Shown here: piece after piece, positions 1-6,762 of the stretch | Numbering within the stretch: the stretch's first letter is position 1 | How the letters are laid out: each line of letters opens with the position of its first letter | NCBI GenBank assembly: GCA_937875885.1 | Contig: CALEIO010000041.1 | Coordinates: forward strand, 1 to 11,323 | Origin: an uncultured Clostridia bacterium | GTDB taxonomy: Bacteria; Bacillota; Clostridia; Oscillospirales; Acutalibacteraceae | DNA: 11,323 nt | Reading direction: 5' to 3' | Position numbers and translations under genes: made by a program | The notes under the pieces: model-generated | What the model was told of the DNA's origin: nothing | The model's database searches: none | Seen by the model: only the letters and a program-made list of their open reading frames with translations

Positions 1-769
1 GCATTCTCATAACGTCGTCAGCCGTAACGAAGGACATCTCTGTATCAATCTGTGTGAACTCGGGCTGACGGTCAGCTCTTAAGTCTTCGTCACGGAAGCA
101 ACGTGCAAGCTGAATGTATCTGTCAAAGCCCGAAAGCATAAGAAGCTGCTTGTAGATCTGGGGAGACTGGGGAAGCGCATAGAAGCTGCCCTTGTGAACT
201 CTGGAGGGAACAAGGTAGTCACGTGCGCCCTCGGGAGTGGACTTCATCATCATTGGAGTTTCAATCTCAATGAAGCCGTTCTCGTAGAAATAGTCACGTG
301 CAGATTTGCAGATTTCGTTTCTCATCATAAGATTCTTCTGCAGGGGTCTGCGACGAAGGTCAAGATATCTGTACTTAAGACGAAGCTCTTCGTTTGTGTT
401 AAGGTCGTCGAGAATTTCAAAGGGAGTTGTTTCTGCTTTTGAGAGCAGACGAAGGTCACAAACGTCGATTTCGATGTTACCTGTGGGAATGTCAGGGTTT
501 TTAGAGCTTCTCTCTCTTACTGTACCCTTTGCACATACAACATACTCACTTCTGAGTGTCTGTGCTTTCTCAAAAATTTCTTTGTCTGTTTTATCGTCAA
601 AAGCAAGCTGAACAATGCCTGTGCGGTCTCTCAGGTCAACGAATACCAGCTGACCTAAGTCACGCTGCTTCTGCACCCAGCCGCAAACTGTTACTGTGTC
701 ACCGATGTTGCTGTCGCGCAGGTCACCGCAGTAGATAGTTCTTTTGAGTCCTGTCATAAATTCTGCCAT
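1..769 (-). CDS. aspS: Aspartate--tRNA ligase, N-terminal 256 residues (3' end beyond the window)
   Basis: Cytosolic class II aminoacyl-tRNA synthetase that charges tRNA(Asp) with aspartate. The frame is open from ATG at 769 to the left edge. The first ~110 residues form the anticodon-binding OB fold, with [19 protein letters not shown] near residues 30-48 typical of bacterial AspRS. The class II core follows: a motif 1 region (FIEIETP) leading into [14 protein letters not shown], then the motif 2 region around [21 protein letters not shown]. The GAD insertion and motif 3 lie outside the window. The start is supported by GGAGG at 776-780, six bases before the ATG. The gene follows hisS by 17 bp with no promoter or terminator between, so the two are probably co-transcribed. 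Identification is firm; whether the enzyme is discriminating or also charges tRNA(Asn) cannot be judged here. Confidence 0.97.
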   Translation of the reverse strand, partial: MAEFMTGLKRTIYCGDLRDSNIGDTVTVCGWVQKQRDLGQLVFVDLRDRTGIVQLAFDDKTDKEIFEKAQTLRSEYVVCAKGTVRERSSKNPDIPTGNIEIDVCDLRLLSKAETTPFEILDDLNTNEELRLKYRYLDLRRRPLQKNLMMRNEICKSARDYFYENGFIEIETPMMMKSTPEGARDYLVPSRVHKGSFYALPQSPQIYKQLLMLSGFDRYIQLARCFRDEDLRADRQPEFTQIDTEMSFVTADDVMRM

Positions 770-786
770 ATATTGCCTCCTGTGTG

Positions 787-2088
787 TTATTCGTTGAAAC
801 CTACGGCGCTTGCAAGGTCTGCCGCAAGAAGATTTTCTAAAAATACTGCAGGGTCATCAATTGACACCTCAGTCTGGTCGCCGCTTTCCATATTCTTGAG
901 GATAGCTTTTCCGTTTTCAATTTCGTTATCACCGAGAACAATAGAAAACTTTGCGCCGATTTTGTTTGCATATTTCATCTGAGCCTTAAGACCTCTGCCC
1001 ACAATGTCAAACTGTGCGCCGATGCCTGTCTCTCTGACCTCTCTCACAAGCTCAAAAGCCTTGAGCTGTGCTTTGTCGCCTAATGCTGCTACGTAGAGCA
1101 TATCAGCTTCGGGCTTGGGAATCTGAATTCCCTCGGCTTCCATAACCATAAGAAGTCTTTCAAGACCGATTGCAAAACCGAGAGAGGGAAGGGGATTGCC
1201 GCCCAGTTCCTCGATAAGACCGTTGTATCTGCCGCCGCCGCAAACAGTGGACTGTGCGCCGATGCTGTCAGAGATAAACTCAAAAACGGTGTTTGTGTAG
1301 TAGTCAAGGCCACGAACGATGGAAGAGTTTACTGTGTACTCTATGTTTGCAGCGTCAAGGTATGCCTGAACCTTTTTGAAGTGGTCGTCACACTCTTCAC
1401 AGAGGAAATCTGTGATTTTGGGAGCGTTCTTTGCAATATCCTTGCAAACAGGGCTCTTGCAGTCAAGAATTCTCATGGGATTCTTCTCAAGTCTTGACAT
1501 ACAGGTGCCGCAGAGTGTGTCTGTGTGCTGTGCAAAGTATTCCTTGAGAGCTTTGTGGTAGTTCTTTCTGCACTCGGGGCAGCCGATGGCGTTAATCTCC
1601 AGACGAACATCAAAAAGCTGAAGTCTTTCAAAGATGGATTTTGCTGCGCAGATAAGCTCTGCATCAGAGATGGGATCGTTTGCTCCGTAAACCTCCATAC
1701 CAAACTGGTGGAATTCACGCTGTCTGCCGGCCTGGGGCTTTTCGTAGCGGTAGCAGGTTGTGAAGTAGTGAGCCTTGATGGGCAGACCGTCGTTGTAAAG
1801 CCCGTGCTCAAGAAGTGCTCTTGCTGCACCTGCAGTACCCTCGGGACGAAGAGTGAGTGATTCACCGCCCTTTGTTTCGAAGGTGTACATCTCTTTCTGT
1901 ACAACGTCTGTGCCCTCGCCAACACCACGCTGGAAAAGCGCTGTCTGCTCAAAAACAGGAGTGCGGATTTCAGAGAAGCCGTAAACTCTTGCCTCGTCTG
2001 CAAGAATCTTCTCTACGAACTGCCATTTATAGCTGTCACGGGGAAGAATGTCCTCCGTGCCCTTGATTTTTTTAGTGATAAGTGCCAT
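787..2088 (-). CDS. hisS: Histidine--tRNA ligase
   Basis: Cytosolic class II synthetase that charges tRNA(His). At 433 residues it is full length for the family. Visible signatures: TLRPEGT at residues 78-84, motif 2 around [19 protein letters not shown] (112-130), the histidine-specific motif [14 protein letters not shown] (258-271), [14 protein letters not shown] (284-297) and motif 3 [10 protein letters not shown] (304-313). A C-terminal anticodon-binding domain spans about 328-425. The insertion region 170-233 holds eight cysteines, including CPEC (170-173), CGTC (193-196) and CEEC (230-233), which could bind zinc; this is a guess from spacing. ATG at 2088 has an AAAGGA-type site about 9 bases upstream. 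aspS follows 17 bp downstream. The leader is only about 45 bases, so there is no room for a T-box. Confidence 0.98.
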   Translation of the reverse strand: MALITKKIKGTEDILPRDSYKWQFVEKILADEARVYGFSEIRTPVFEQTALFQRGVGEGTDVVQKEMYTFETKGGESLTLRPEGTAGAARALLEHGLYNDGLPIKAHYFTTCYRYEKPQAGRQREFHQFGMEVYGANDPISDAELICAAKSIFERLQLFDVRLEINAIGCPECRKNYHKALKEYFAQHTDTLCGTCMSRLEKNPMRILDCKSPVCKDIAKNAPKITDFLCEECDDHFKKVQAYLDAANIEYTVNSSIVRGLDYYTNTVFEFISDSIGAQSTVCGGGRYNGLIEELGGNPLPSLGFAIGLERLLMVMEAEGIQIPKPEADMLYVAALGDKAQLKAFELVREVRETGIGAQFDIVGRGLKAQMKYANKIGAKFSIVLGDNEIENGKAILKNMESGDQTEVSIDDPAVFLENLLAADLASAVGFNE

Positions 2089-2140
2089 TGCACGTCATCC
2101 TTTCCTGAAATAAAAAAACAAAAATATTTATACAGTATAT

Positions 2141-2169
2141 ATAATATCATAAATGCACAGGGTTTTCAA
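2141..2169 (-). promoter_or_regulatory. Sigma-A promoter of hisS-aspS
   Basis: On the minus strand TTGAAA (2169-2164), a 17-base spacer and TATTAT (2146-2141) match the housekeeping consensus. Transcription would start near 2134, about 45 bases before the hisS ATG. The leader is A/T-rich and shows no T-box or other riboswitch-like structure. Confidence 0.8.
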
Positions 2170-2184
2170 CATAAATATTGCGCA

Positions 2185-2229
2185 GAAAAAAGAAAAGCCG
2201 CCTTGCTTTAAGTTAAAACAAGACAGCTT
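2185..2229 (-). terminator. Rho-independent terminator after the YD-repeat lipoprotein gene
   Basis: Read on the minus strand, AAGCTGTCTTG (2229-2219) pairs with CAAGGCGGCTT (2205-2195), an 11-bp stem with two G-U pairs. A T-rich tract (TTTTCTTTTTT, about 2196-2186) follows. It lies just after the lipoprotein stop codon and upstream of the hisS promoter, so it separates the two units. Confidence 0.85.
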
Positions 2230-2245
2230 TGATTTCTGCTATTTG

Positions 2246-3055
2246 TCAGTCGGACATACACTGTGACGCAGGACGATATTCGTACATAACGTGCAGAGTG
2301 TTGTCGGTAAGTCTGCACAGACCGCCGTTTTCATCGTACTCGTAGGTGATGGTTTCGGATACACCAGACTCATCGGTTTTTGTTTCGGATGTAAGTCTGC
2401 CGAATTTATCGTATTCAAGCTTCCAGGTACAGCTGAAAATCACTTCAGAGGAATCTCCCTCATGTTTGGTCTGTTTGATTACTTTTCCGTTTTCGTCATA
2501 TTCATATCCGATATAGGATGTTGTTTTGCCGTCAGCATCCAGAGAATTTCTCTTAACAAGATGATTCAGAGTATCGTACTCCATTGTTTCGTGTAGAGTG
2601 TCGGTTTTCATCTCTGTAATCTTGCCCGTTGTGTTGTACTTGAAGATTGCTGTTGAGGCAGAGTCTGTATCATAGTTAAGCACTCTTTTTGTAACAAGAC
2701 CCGCGGCGTTGTATTCCTCGAGAGTTTTCTCAAGGTCACTGCGGATAACAGCGGTATAGCTGCCGTCGGATTTGTTTTTGTAAGTATAGTTGCAGGTGAT
2801 ACTGTTGCCTTTTGATGTTACGGTTTTGATGACGGGACGATAGTCTTCGTTATATTTGTACACAGATTCTGCACCTGTTTCGGTGTCGGTCTCTTTGTAC
2901 AGGAGATATTCCTCATCGGGGAGAGGTGCAGCATCTGCTTCGCTCTGTGAGGGGTTTGTGGATTCTGTGTTGGTTGTTGTGTCTGCTGTGTTTTTACAAG
3001 CGCAAAGTGAACAGCAGAAAAGCATTGCAATTATAAGGGCAATGATGCGTTTCAT
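2246..3055 (-). CDS. YD-repeat lipoprotein of unknown function
   Basis: 269 residues. The N-terminus is a lipoprotein signal: charged MKR, a hydrophobic stretch, then lipobox LCAC with the modified cysteine at residue 20, predicting an anchor on the outer face of the membrane. Residues 21-46 are a Ser/Thr-rich spacer. The rest is built of about seven YD-like units of 20-29 residues with the pattern [EK]Y[DN]xxGx[LIV]xxxT, starting near residues 67, 114, 139, 159, 185, 214 and 239. YD/RHS repeats form beta-strand shells in larger secreted proteins; a short free-standing lipoprotein with them has no assigned role I can name. GGAGG sits 7 bases before the ATG. It follows the cytidylyltransferase gene by 41 bp and ends at a terminator, so it is probably the last gene of that transcript. 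Confidence 0.85.
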   Translation of the reverse strand: MKRIIALIIAMLFCCSLCACKNTADTTTNTESTNPSQSEADAAPLPDEEYLLYKETDTETGAESVYKYNEDYRPVIKTVTSKGNSITCNYTYKNKSDGSYTAVIRSDLEKTLEEYNAAGLVTKRVLNYDTDSASTAIFKYNTTGKITEMKTDTLHETMEYDTLNHLVKRNSLDADGKTTSYIGYEYDENGKVIKQTKHEGDSSEVIFSCTWKLEYDKFGRLTSETKTDESGVSETITYEYDENGGLCRLTDNTLHVMYEYRPASQCMSD

Positions 3056-3096
3056 AGAGGAACCTCCGCCTATGTAATATGAGGGGAATTTCGGGA

Positions 3097-3987
3097 TTAT
3101 ACGTCGTAAGTTTTGTCCAGAGCCTTGAGCTCGTTGTAGGTGTCAACCTCAATAATATCCTCAAAAGAGCACTCTCTTACGTGGATTTTGTATTCATCCT
3201 TGAAGTATTCAAGAGCAACCTGGTCCCAGTATCTTTCTTTTCCGCCGGGGGACTGGAACACCTGCTTGATGTGACCCACAAGACGGGCACCGTCTGCTTC
3301 GTCCCAATAAGAGATACCGAACATATGGTGACAGTTTGTGCCGCCTACAAGAAGCTTTTTGATAACACCGCTGTCGTTGGTTTCAAAGCACCAGTCATCG
3401 GTTTTGTCTACAGGTACACCAAGGTAGTTGGAGTGATACTGATATTTTGTGATAAGCTTAGGGTTGTAGAGCACAAGGTCACCCTCCAGCACGTAAGCAT
3501 TCTTGAGCAGATAGCTTGCGCATACAGCAGAAGAAATGTTGTTTGCTTCGTTGTACTGGGGATTTTCGATAAATTTGATTGTAGGATAATCGTAGAGAAG
3601 CTGATCAAACTGCTCTGCAAGGTAGCCTCTTACAATGTATATCTCGCTGATGCCTGCAGCCACAACCGCATCAAGCAAAGTGGTGATGATGCGCTTGCCG
3701 TTTACTCTGATGAGGGGCTTGGGTGTGTTGAGGGTTACGGGCACCATACGGGAGCCGAAGCCTGCAGCAATAAAGATTGCTCTTTTTACTCTGAAGGGCT
3801 CCAGTGCGTCGATGCCTGCAGCGGTGATTATACCATCTTGAATATAACCTTCGTTTGTAAGTTCAGCAAGACATTTGTTAACAGTACCCACAGACATTTT
3901 TGTTTCTGTGGCAATTGTTCGCTGGGGAATGGAAGCGTGCTTATCGGAAAGATAAACAAGCACATCAAATTGTTTTTTGGAAATCAT
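3097..3987 (-). CDS. Winged-HTH domain fused to LicC-like phosphocholine cytidylyltransferase
   Basis: 296 residues, probably cytosolic. Residues 1-65 resemble a MarR-type winged helix, with a recognition-helix-like segment near 31-45 (MSVGTVNKCLAELTN). Residues 69-296 are a nucleotidyltransferase. The NTP-binding signature AAGFGSRMVPVTLNTPKPL lies at 74-92, an EGD at 168-170 fits the catalytic acidic position, and EVDTYNELKALD near the end matches the C-terminus of LicC. LicC makes CDP-choline from CTP and phosphocholine for decoration of teichoic acids or lipids. The substrate here is inferred from similarity and could be another phospho-alcohol. No choline kinase is visible nearby. ATG at 3987 has an AAGGAAA site about 10 bases upstream. 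The position near a TagF-type transferase suggests supply of a CDP-activated headgroup. The HTH may be regulatory or only structural. Confidence 0.88.
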   Translation of the reverse strand: MISKKQFDVLVYLSDKHASIPQRTIATETKMSVGTVNKCLAELTNEGYIQDGIITAAGIDALEPFRVKRAIFIAAGFGSRMVPVTLNTPKPLIRVNGKRIITTLLDAVVAAGISEIYIVRGYLAEQFDQLLYDYPTIKFIENPQYNEANNISSAVCASYLLKNAYVLEGDLVLYNPKLITKYQYHSNYLGVPVDKTDDWCFETNDSGVIKKLLVGGTNCHHMFGISYWDEADGARLVGHIKQVFQSPGGKERYWDQVALEYFKDEYKIHVRECSFEDIIEVDTYNELKALDKTYDV

Positions 3988-4011
3988 AGCTGTATCGTTT
4001 CCTTTTCTGTA

Positions 4012-4053
4012 ATAATAGTCAGAAATTGAACATCCGGCAGATGAAAAATCTGC
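4012..4053 (-). promoter_or_regulatory. Possible promoter and inverted-repeat operator of the HTH-cytidylyltransferase gene
   Basis: The upstream small gene ends in a terminator, so the HTH-cytidylyltransferase gene needs its own start signal. On the minus strand TATTAT (4017-4012) is a fair -10, but the -35 position (about 4040-4035, CTGCCG) matches poorly. A perfect 6-5-6 inverted repeat GCAGAT/ATCTGC (4037-4053) overlaps that position. A protein-binding site is one reading; a plain RNA hairpin in the leader is another. Confidence 0.35.
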
Positions 4054-4058
4054 ATTTG

Positions 4059-4105
4059 AAAACTAAAGAAACCCTCTGCAGGATTTTCCTCACAGAGGGG
4101 TTTCT
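4059..4105 (-). terminator. Rho-independent terminator after the small membrane protein gene
   Basis: On the minus strand AGAAACCCCTCTG (4105-4093) pairs with CAGAGGGTTTCT (about 4078-4067) over 12 bp with one bulged C. A T-rich tail TTTCTTTAGTTTT follows. It lies about 30 bases past the stop codon of the 68-residue gene. Confidence 0.85.
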
Positions 4106-4134
4106 GATGTTGAATTTTTGAACAAAAGGGTGGA

Positions 4135-4341
4135 TTACTTATCTTCGCCGAAAGAGCCTGTAATCTCTTCTTCAACCTCTTTGTTACGGTTTTCGTCGAT
4201 GCCCAGCTTTTCGCTGATTTTATGCTTTGCACGACGGAAGTAAACTGCCACTACTGCACCCAGTGTAACAGCAACGCCTGCAACTGCAGCAAAAACCATA
4301 GACATACTTGCAGCATCGATATAAGCTGTAATAATCTGCAT
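4135..4341 (-). CDS. Small single-span membrane protein of unknown function
   Basis: 68 residues. The N-terminus ITAYIDAASMSM resembles the YIDPGTGSM start of small membrane proteins that I recall near cell-envelope polymer genes in Firmicutes. A hydrophobic span follows (about residues 14-34, rich in Ala/Val), then the basic patch RRAKHK and an acidic tail, fitting an N-out, C-in topology. GGAGG lies 8 bases before the ATG, and the gene has its own consensus promoter and terminator, which argues that it is real. It lies 93 bp downstream of the YidC-TagF fusion gene. A helper or subunit role with its neighbours is plausible but unproven. Confidence 0.8.
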   Translation of the reverse strand: MQIITAYIDAASMSMVFAAVAGVAVTLGAVVAVYFRRAKHKISEKLGIDENRNKEVEEEITGSFGEDK

Positions 4342-4379
4342 CTTTATTTCCTCCGAGTGTTTGATCTTAAAACAAATAC

Positions 4380-4408
4380 ATTATATTACCCGTGTACAAA
4401 AAAGTCAA
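4380..4408 (-). promoter_or_regulatory. Sigma-A promoter of the small membrane protein gene
   Basis: On the minus strand TTGACT (4408-4403), exactly 17 bases, then TATAAT (4385-4380). Transcription would start near 4373, giving a leader of about 30 bases that contains the GGAGG site. The small gene can therefore be expressed independently of the upstream fusion gene, which shows no terminator of its own. Confidence 0.85.
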
Positions 4409-4419
4409 ACTTTATTGTA

Positions 4420-4430
4420 TTGTGTCACAA
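4420..4430. repeat. 11-bp palindrome TTGTGTCACAA upstream of the small-gene promoter
   Basis: A perfect 5-1-5 inverted repeat lies 12 bases upstream of the -35 box at 4403-4408 and just past the stop codon of the fusion gene. It has no T-tract, so it is not a terminator. It could be a regulator-binding site or chance. Confidence 0.3.
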
Positions 4431-4434
4431 GGTT

Positions 4435-6546
4435 TTATTTTTTGTTCTGCTGTTTTTTAATAAGCTGTTCGTAAATGTACTTTGCTCCTGCAAGTCCGCT
4501 TTCGCCTACGTTGTAGATGTTGCGGTTGAGAGCCTCTGTAATCTGCTTTTCGTATTTATCGGGGTTTGTCAGCAGCTCCTCAACAGTTTCGGGGATAGTT
4601 GAGAGTTTGTCTGTGTCTACAGAGATACCAACCTGATCTTTCCAGGAGATTTCTGTGGGCACAAAGGGAATCTTTGTGTAGTTGGGATTAAGCACCTTCA
4701 TGGGAGTGTTGATAAACAGAGAAGGTTTCTTTGTAGCGTAAGAAAATTCGTAGGCAATGCCGGACCAGTCGGTAATAAGCAGGTCGGATTCCCAGATGGT
4801 GCGGTTGGAAGAGAAGTCCATCTCGATAACAAAATCGTCACCGTCGCATCCGTCGTACTTTTTGATGATGGCATCCATCTTTGCAGGGAAGCGCTTGATG
4901 AACTCGGGGTGAGGACGAAGAATAACCTTGTTGCCCTTGTGCAGAAGACCTTCCATAAGGTCATCGAGGCAATACTCAAGGATGTTGTCCTCCTGCCAGG
5001 AGGGAGCAAGCAGAATCTGCTTTTTGTCTTTTTGCACCTTCTCCATCTCATCGTACATTTTGCAGAGGTTGTCGATAAGACCAAAGCCTACGGGCACGAG
5101 CGTTTTTTCGGGAAGATTGTAGAGCTTTTCTGTAGCACGGATTTCATCCACCTGATGGGGGCCTACACAGAAAATTGTATCAAAGTGGTCATAAGCACCC
5201 TCACGTACACACATAGTGGTGCTGGTGGGTCCGTGGAAGGTATAGATGTATTCTACGTCTTTCTTTACATAGGAACGCTTGATGTAATATTTCTCCAGGT
5301 CGGGAGTAGTCATCAGCACAATTTCAGCATCCATCTTCATCATAAATGTGATGATCTTTTTGGGTCCTATGTAGTAAGGTTTAATGCGGGGCTCCTGCTC
5401 TGCTTTCTTGAAGATTGCATCGTCAGGATCGTTGGTTACATAGTGAATGGTGAGGGATGTGTTTTTGAGCAGAGCGTTAATTGTATTCTCAAAGTACTTG
5501 TAGAAACCGCTCTTTTCGGAGTAGATGACAAGCTTTTTGTTTACAATGGAGAAAAAGCGTTTGTAGTCGGCTCTTTCTCTTTTTGCGTTTTCGTCTTTGC
5601 TGAAGAGCTTTTTCTCGGGTTTATTGTCGAGAGCTTCAATAGCCGCAAGCTCTGCGCGACTTGCTTCCAGCTCGGGGTAGTCAACATACTTTTTGGGAGG
5701 AATGATTGCATTGAGAAGCAGAAGCTGCAGCACTGCAATAACATTACTTGCAACCCAATACAGAGCAATGCCTGTGGGGACAAAGAAACCAAGATAAAGG
5801 GAAAGTCCCACAGAGAAAATCATTGTGCCGTATTTGTTGCCTTTACCTTGCTCTGCCTGCAGTACGTTGATTTTGTTCTGAATAAAGCAGAGAAGCCAGG
5901 AAGAAAATCCTGCAATAATGGGAGCAAGAGCATAAACCCAATTTTGTGCAACTGTCTGGCTGGGAGTTGCAGAAAGGTCAAATCCGAAGAAATCCAGGTC
6001 AAACTTCTGTGCGTTGTTTATGGCGGCGGCACCGCTTTCGGTTTCCAGAAGAGTGCTGAAAGTTTCGGGGTATGTCTTGATTGCGTACATAGCGTTGATT
6101 TCAACAGAGTTTGCTTCTGTGTCAATCTCCACAACAGAGGATGCGGTCTGGTTTATGGAATTGATTACATCAGAGGGAGTGTTGAAGATGTAAGAAAAAG
6201 GATGATAGATAACCGCTACAACACCCAGAAGAAGCACAATCTGCAGAGCCAGAGGAAAAAGACTTGCAAAGGGGTTGTACTTCTGCTCTTTATACATACG
6301 TGTCTGCTCTTCGCCGATTCTCTCTGCATCGCCGTAGTATTTTGCTTTGAGTCGGTTGATGGCAGGCTGGATTTTTACGATTTTAATAGAATTCTTGTGT
6401 ACCCAGATTCCCACGGGAAGAATGATTATCTTTGTTACCAGAGTAAAAAGGATAATGGCCAGACCGTAGTCGCTGACCAGGGAGTGGCAGAATTGCATAA
6501 TATATCCCAGCGGGATTGCAAGCCAGGACATAAGTGTATCAAACAT
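4435..6546 (-). CDS. YidC/Oxa1-type insertase domain fused to CDP-glycerol glycerophosphotransferase (TagF-type) domain
   Basis: 703 residues in one uninterrupted frame. Residues 1-290 are YidC-like: membrane spans near 23-48, 96-118, 205-225, 239-258 and 260-280, a basic cytoplasmic loop at 49-95, and Lys39 in the first span where most YidC proteins have the groove arginine. The outer loop between spans 2 and 3 is long, about 85 residues. A charged linker (about 290-330) leads to a cytoplasmic glycerophosphotransferase-like domain. It carries FHGP (His438) and RPHP (His546), placed like the two catalytic histidines of TagF, and ITDWSG (591-596) like the family's TDYSS motif. TagF-type enzymes transfer glycerol phosphate from CDP-glycerol to build teichoic acid; the exact donor here is unknown. 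GGAGG sits 7 bases before the ATG. There is no lipobox. The insertase part may be a paralog serving as membrane anchor rather than the cell's main YidC. Confidence 0.92.
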   Translation of the reverse strand: MFDTLMSWLAIPLGYIMQFCHSLVSDYGLAIILFTLVTKIIILPVGIWVHKNSIKIVKIQPAINRLKAKYYGDAERIGEEQTRMYKEQKYNPFASLFPLALQIVLLLGVVAVIYHPFSYIFNTPSDVINSINQTASSVVEIDTEANSVEINAMYAIKTYPETFSTLLETESGAAAINNAQKFDLDFFGFDLSATPSQTVAQNWVYALAPIIAGFSSWLLCFIQNKINVLQAEQGKGNKYGTMIFSVGLSLYLGFFVPTGIALYWVASNVIAVLQLLLLNAIIPPKKYVDYPELEASRAELAAIEALDNKPEKKLFSKDENAKRERADYKRFFSIVNKKLVIYSEKSGFYKYFENTINALLKNTSLTIHYVTNDPDDAIFKKAEQEPRIKPYYIGPKKIITFMMKMDAEIVLMTTPDLEKYYIKRSYVKKDVEYIYTFHGPTSTTMCVREGAYDHFDTIFCVGPHQVDEIRATEKLYNLPEKTLVPVGFGLIDNLCKMYDEMEKVQKDKKQILLAPSWQEDNILEYCLDDLMEGLLHKGNKVILRPHPEFIKRFPAKMDAIIKKYDGCDGDDFVIEMDFSSNRTIWESDLLITDWSGIAYEFSYATKKPSLFINTPMKVLNPNYTKIPFVPTEISWKDQVGISVDTDKLSTIPETVEELLTNPDKYEKQITEALNRNIYNVGESGLAGAKYIYEQLIKKQQNKK

Positions 6547-6596
6547 GTATTTTCCTCCATTCAGAGTTGAGACAAGCCCAAATTATTTCATTGTAT

Positions 6597-6626
6597 ATTA
6601 TACGGCAAAGCTTTCGGCGTTGTCAA
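6597..6626 (-). promoter_or_regulatory. Sigma-A promoter of the YidC-TagF fusion gene
   Basis: On the minus strand a perfect TTGACA (6626-6621), 18 bases, then a perfect TATAAT (6602-6597). It lies about 50 bases before the ATG at 6546. It predicts strong constitutive expression and is divergent from the CapA-type gene. Confidence 0.88.
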
Positions 6627-6710
6627 TTGCAAAGAATGGTATATATAACAGAAAAATCCGCAAAAAGATGAACTTTGAAGATACAGGTGGGTTTTGTAAC
6701 TTTTGTGTTG

Positions 6711-6739
6711 TTGAATTGTGGGTTTTTATGTGATATATA
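6711..6739 (+). promoter_or_regulatory. Sigma-A promoter of the CapA-type gene
   Basis: TTGAAT (6711-6716), 17 bases, then TATATA (6734-6739) preceded by TGA, an extended -10. Transcription would begin near 6746, only about 17 bases before the chosen ATG at 6763, leaving just room for the ribosome-binding site. Confidence 0.6.
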
Positions 6740-6762
6740 AAAGATAGCAAGAGGTGAGCCTG

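Noticed and set aside
3079..4029. A 316-codon plus-strand open frame opposite the HTH-cytidylyltransferase gene
   Set aside because: Same codon-register shadow effect; it spans both ends of a well-supported minus-strand gene and its translation shows no domain.
4909..6570. A 553-codon plus-strand open frame opposite the YidC-TagF gene
   Set aside because: It is in exact codon register with the minus-strand gene, where antisense stops arise only from TTA, CTA or TCA sense codons, which are rare here. Its protein is Cys/Val/Phe-rich with no recognisable domain, and the sense strand has clear motifs, an RBS and a promoter.
6547..6750. Possible small gene in the divergent region (62-codon frame at 6545-6733)
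   Set aside because: It overlaps the start of the fusion gene, covers both divergent promoters, has no RBS and encodes a low-quality sequence; the region is best read as regulatory.
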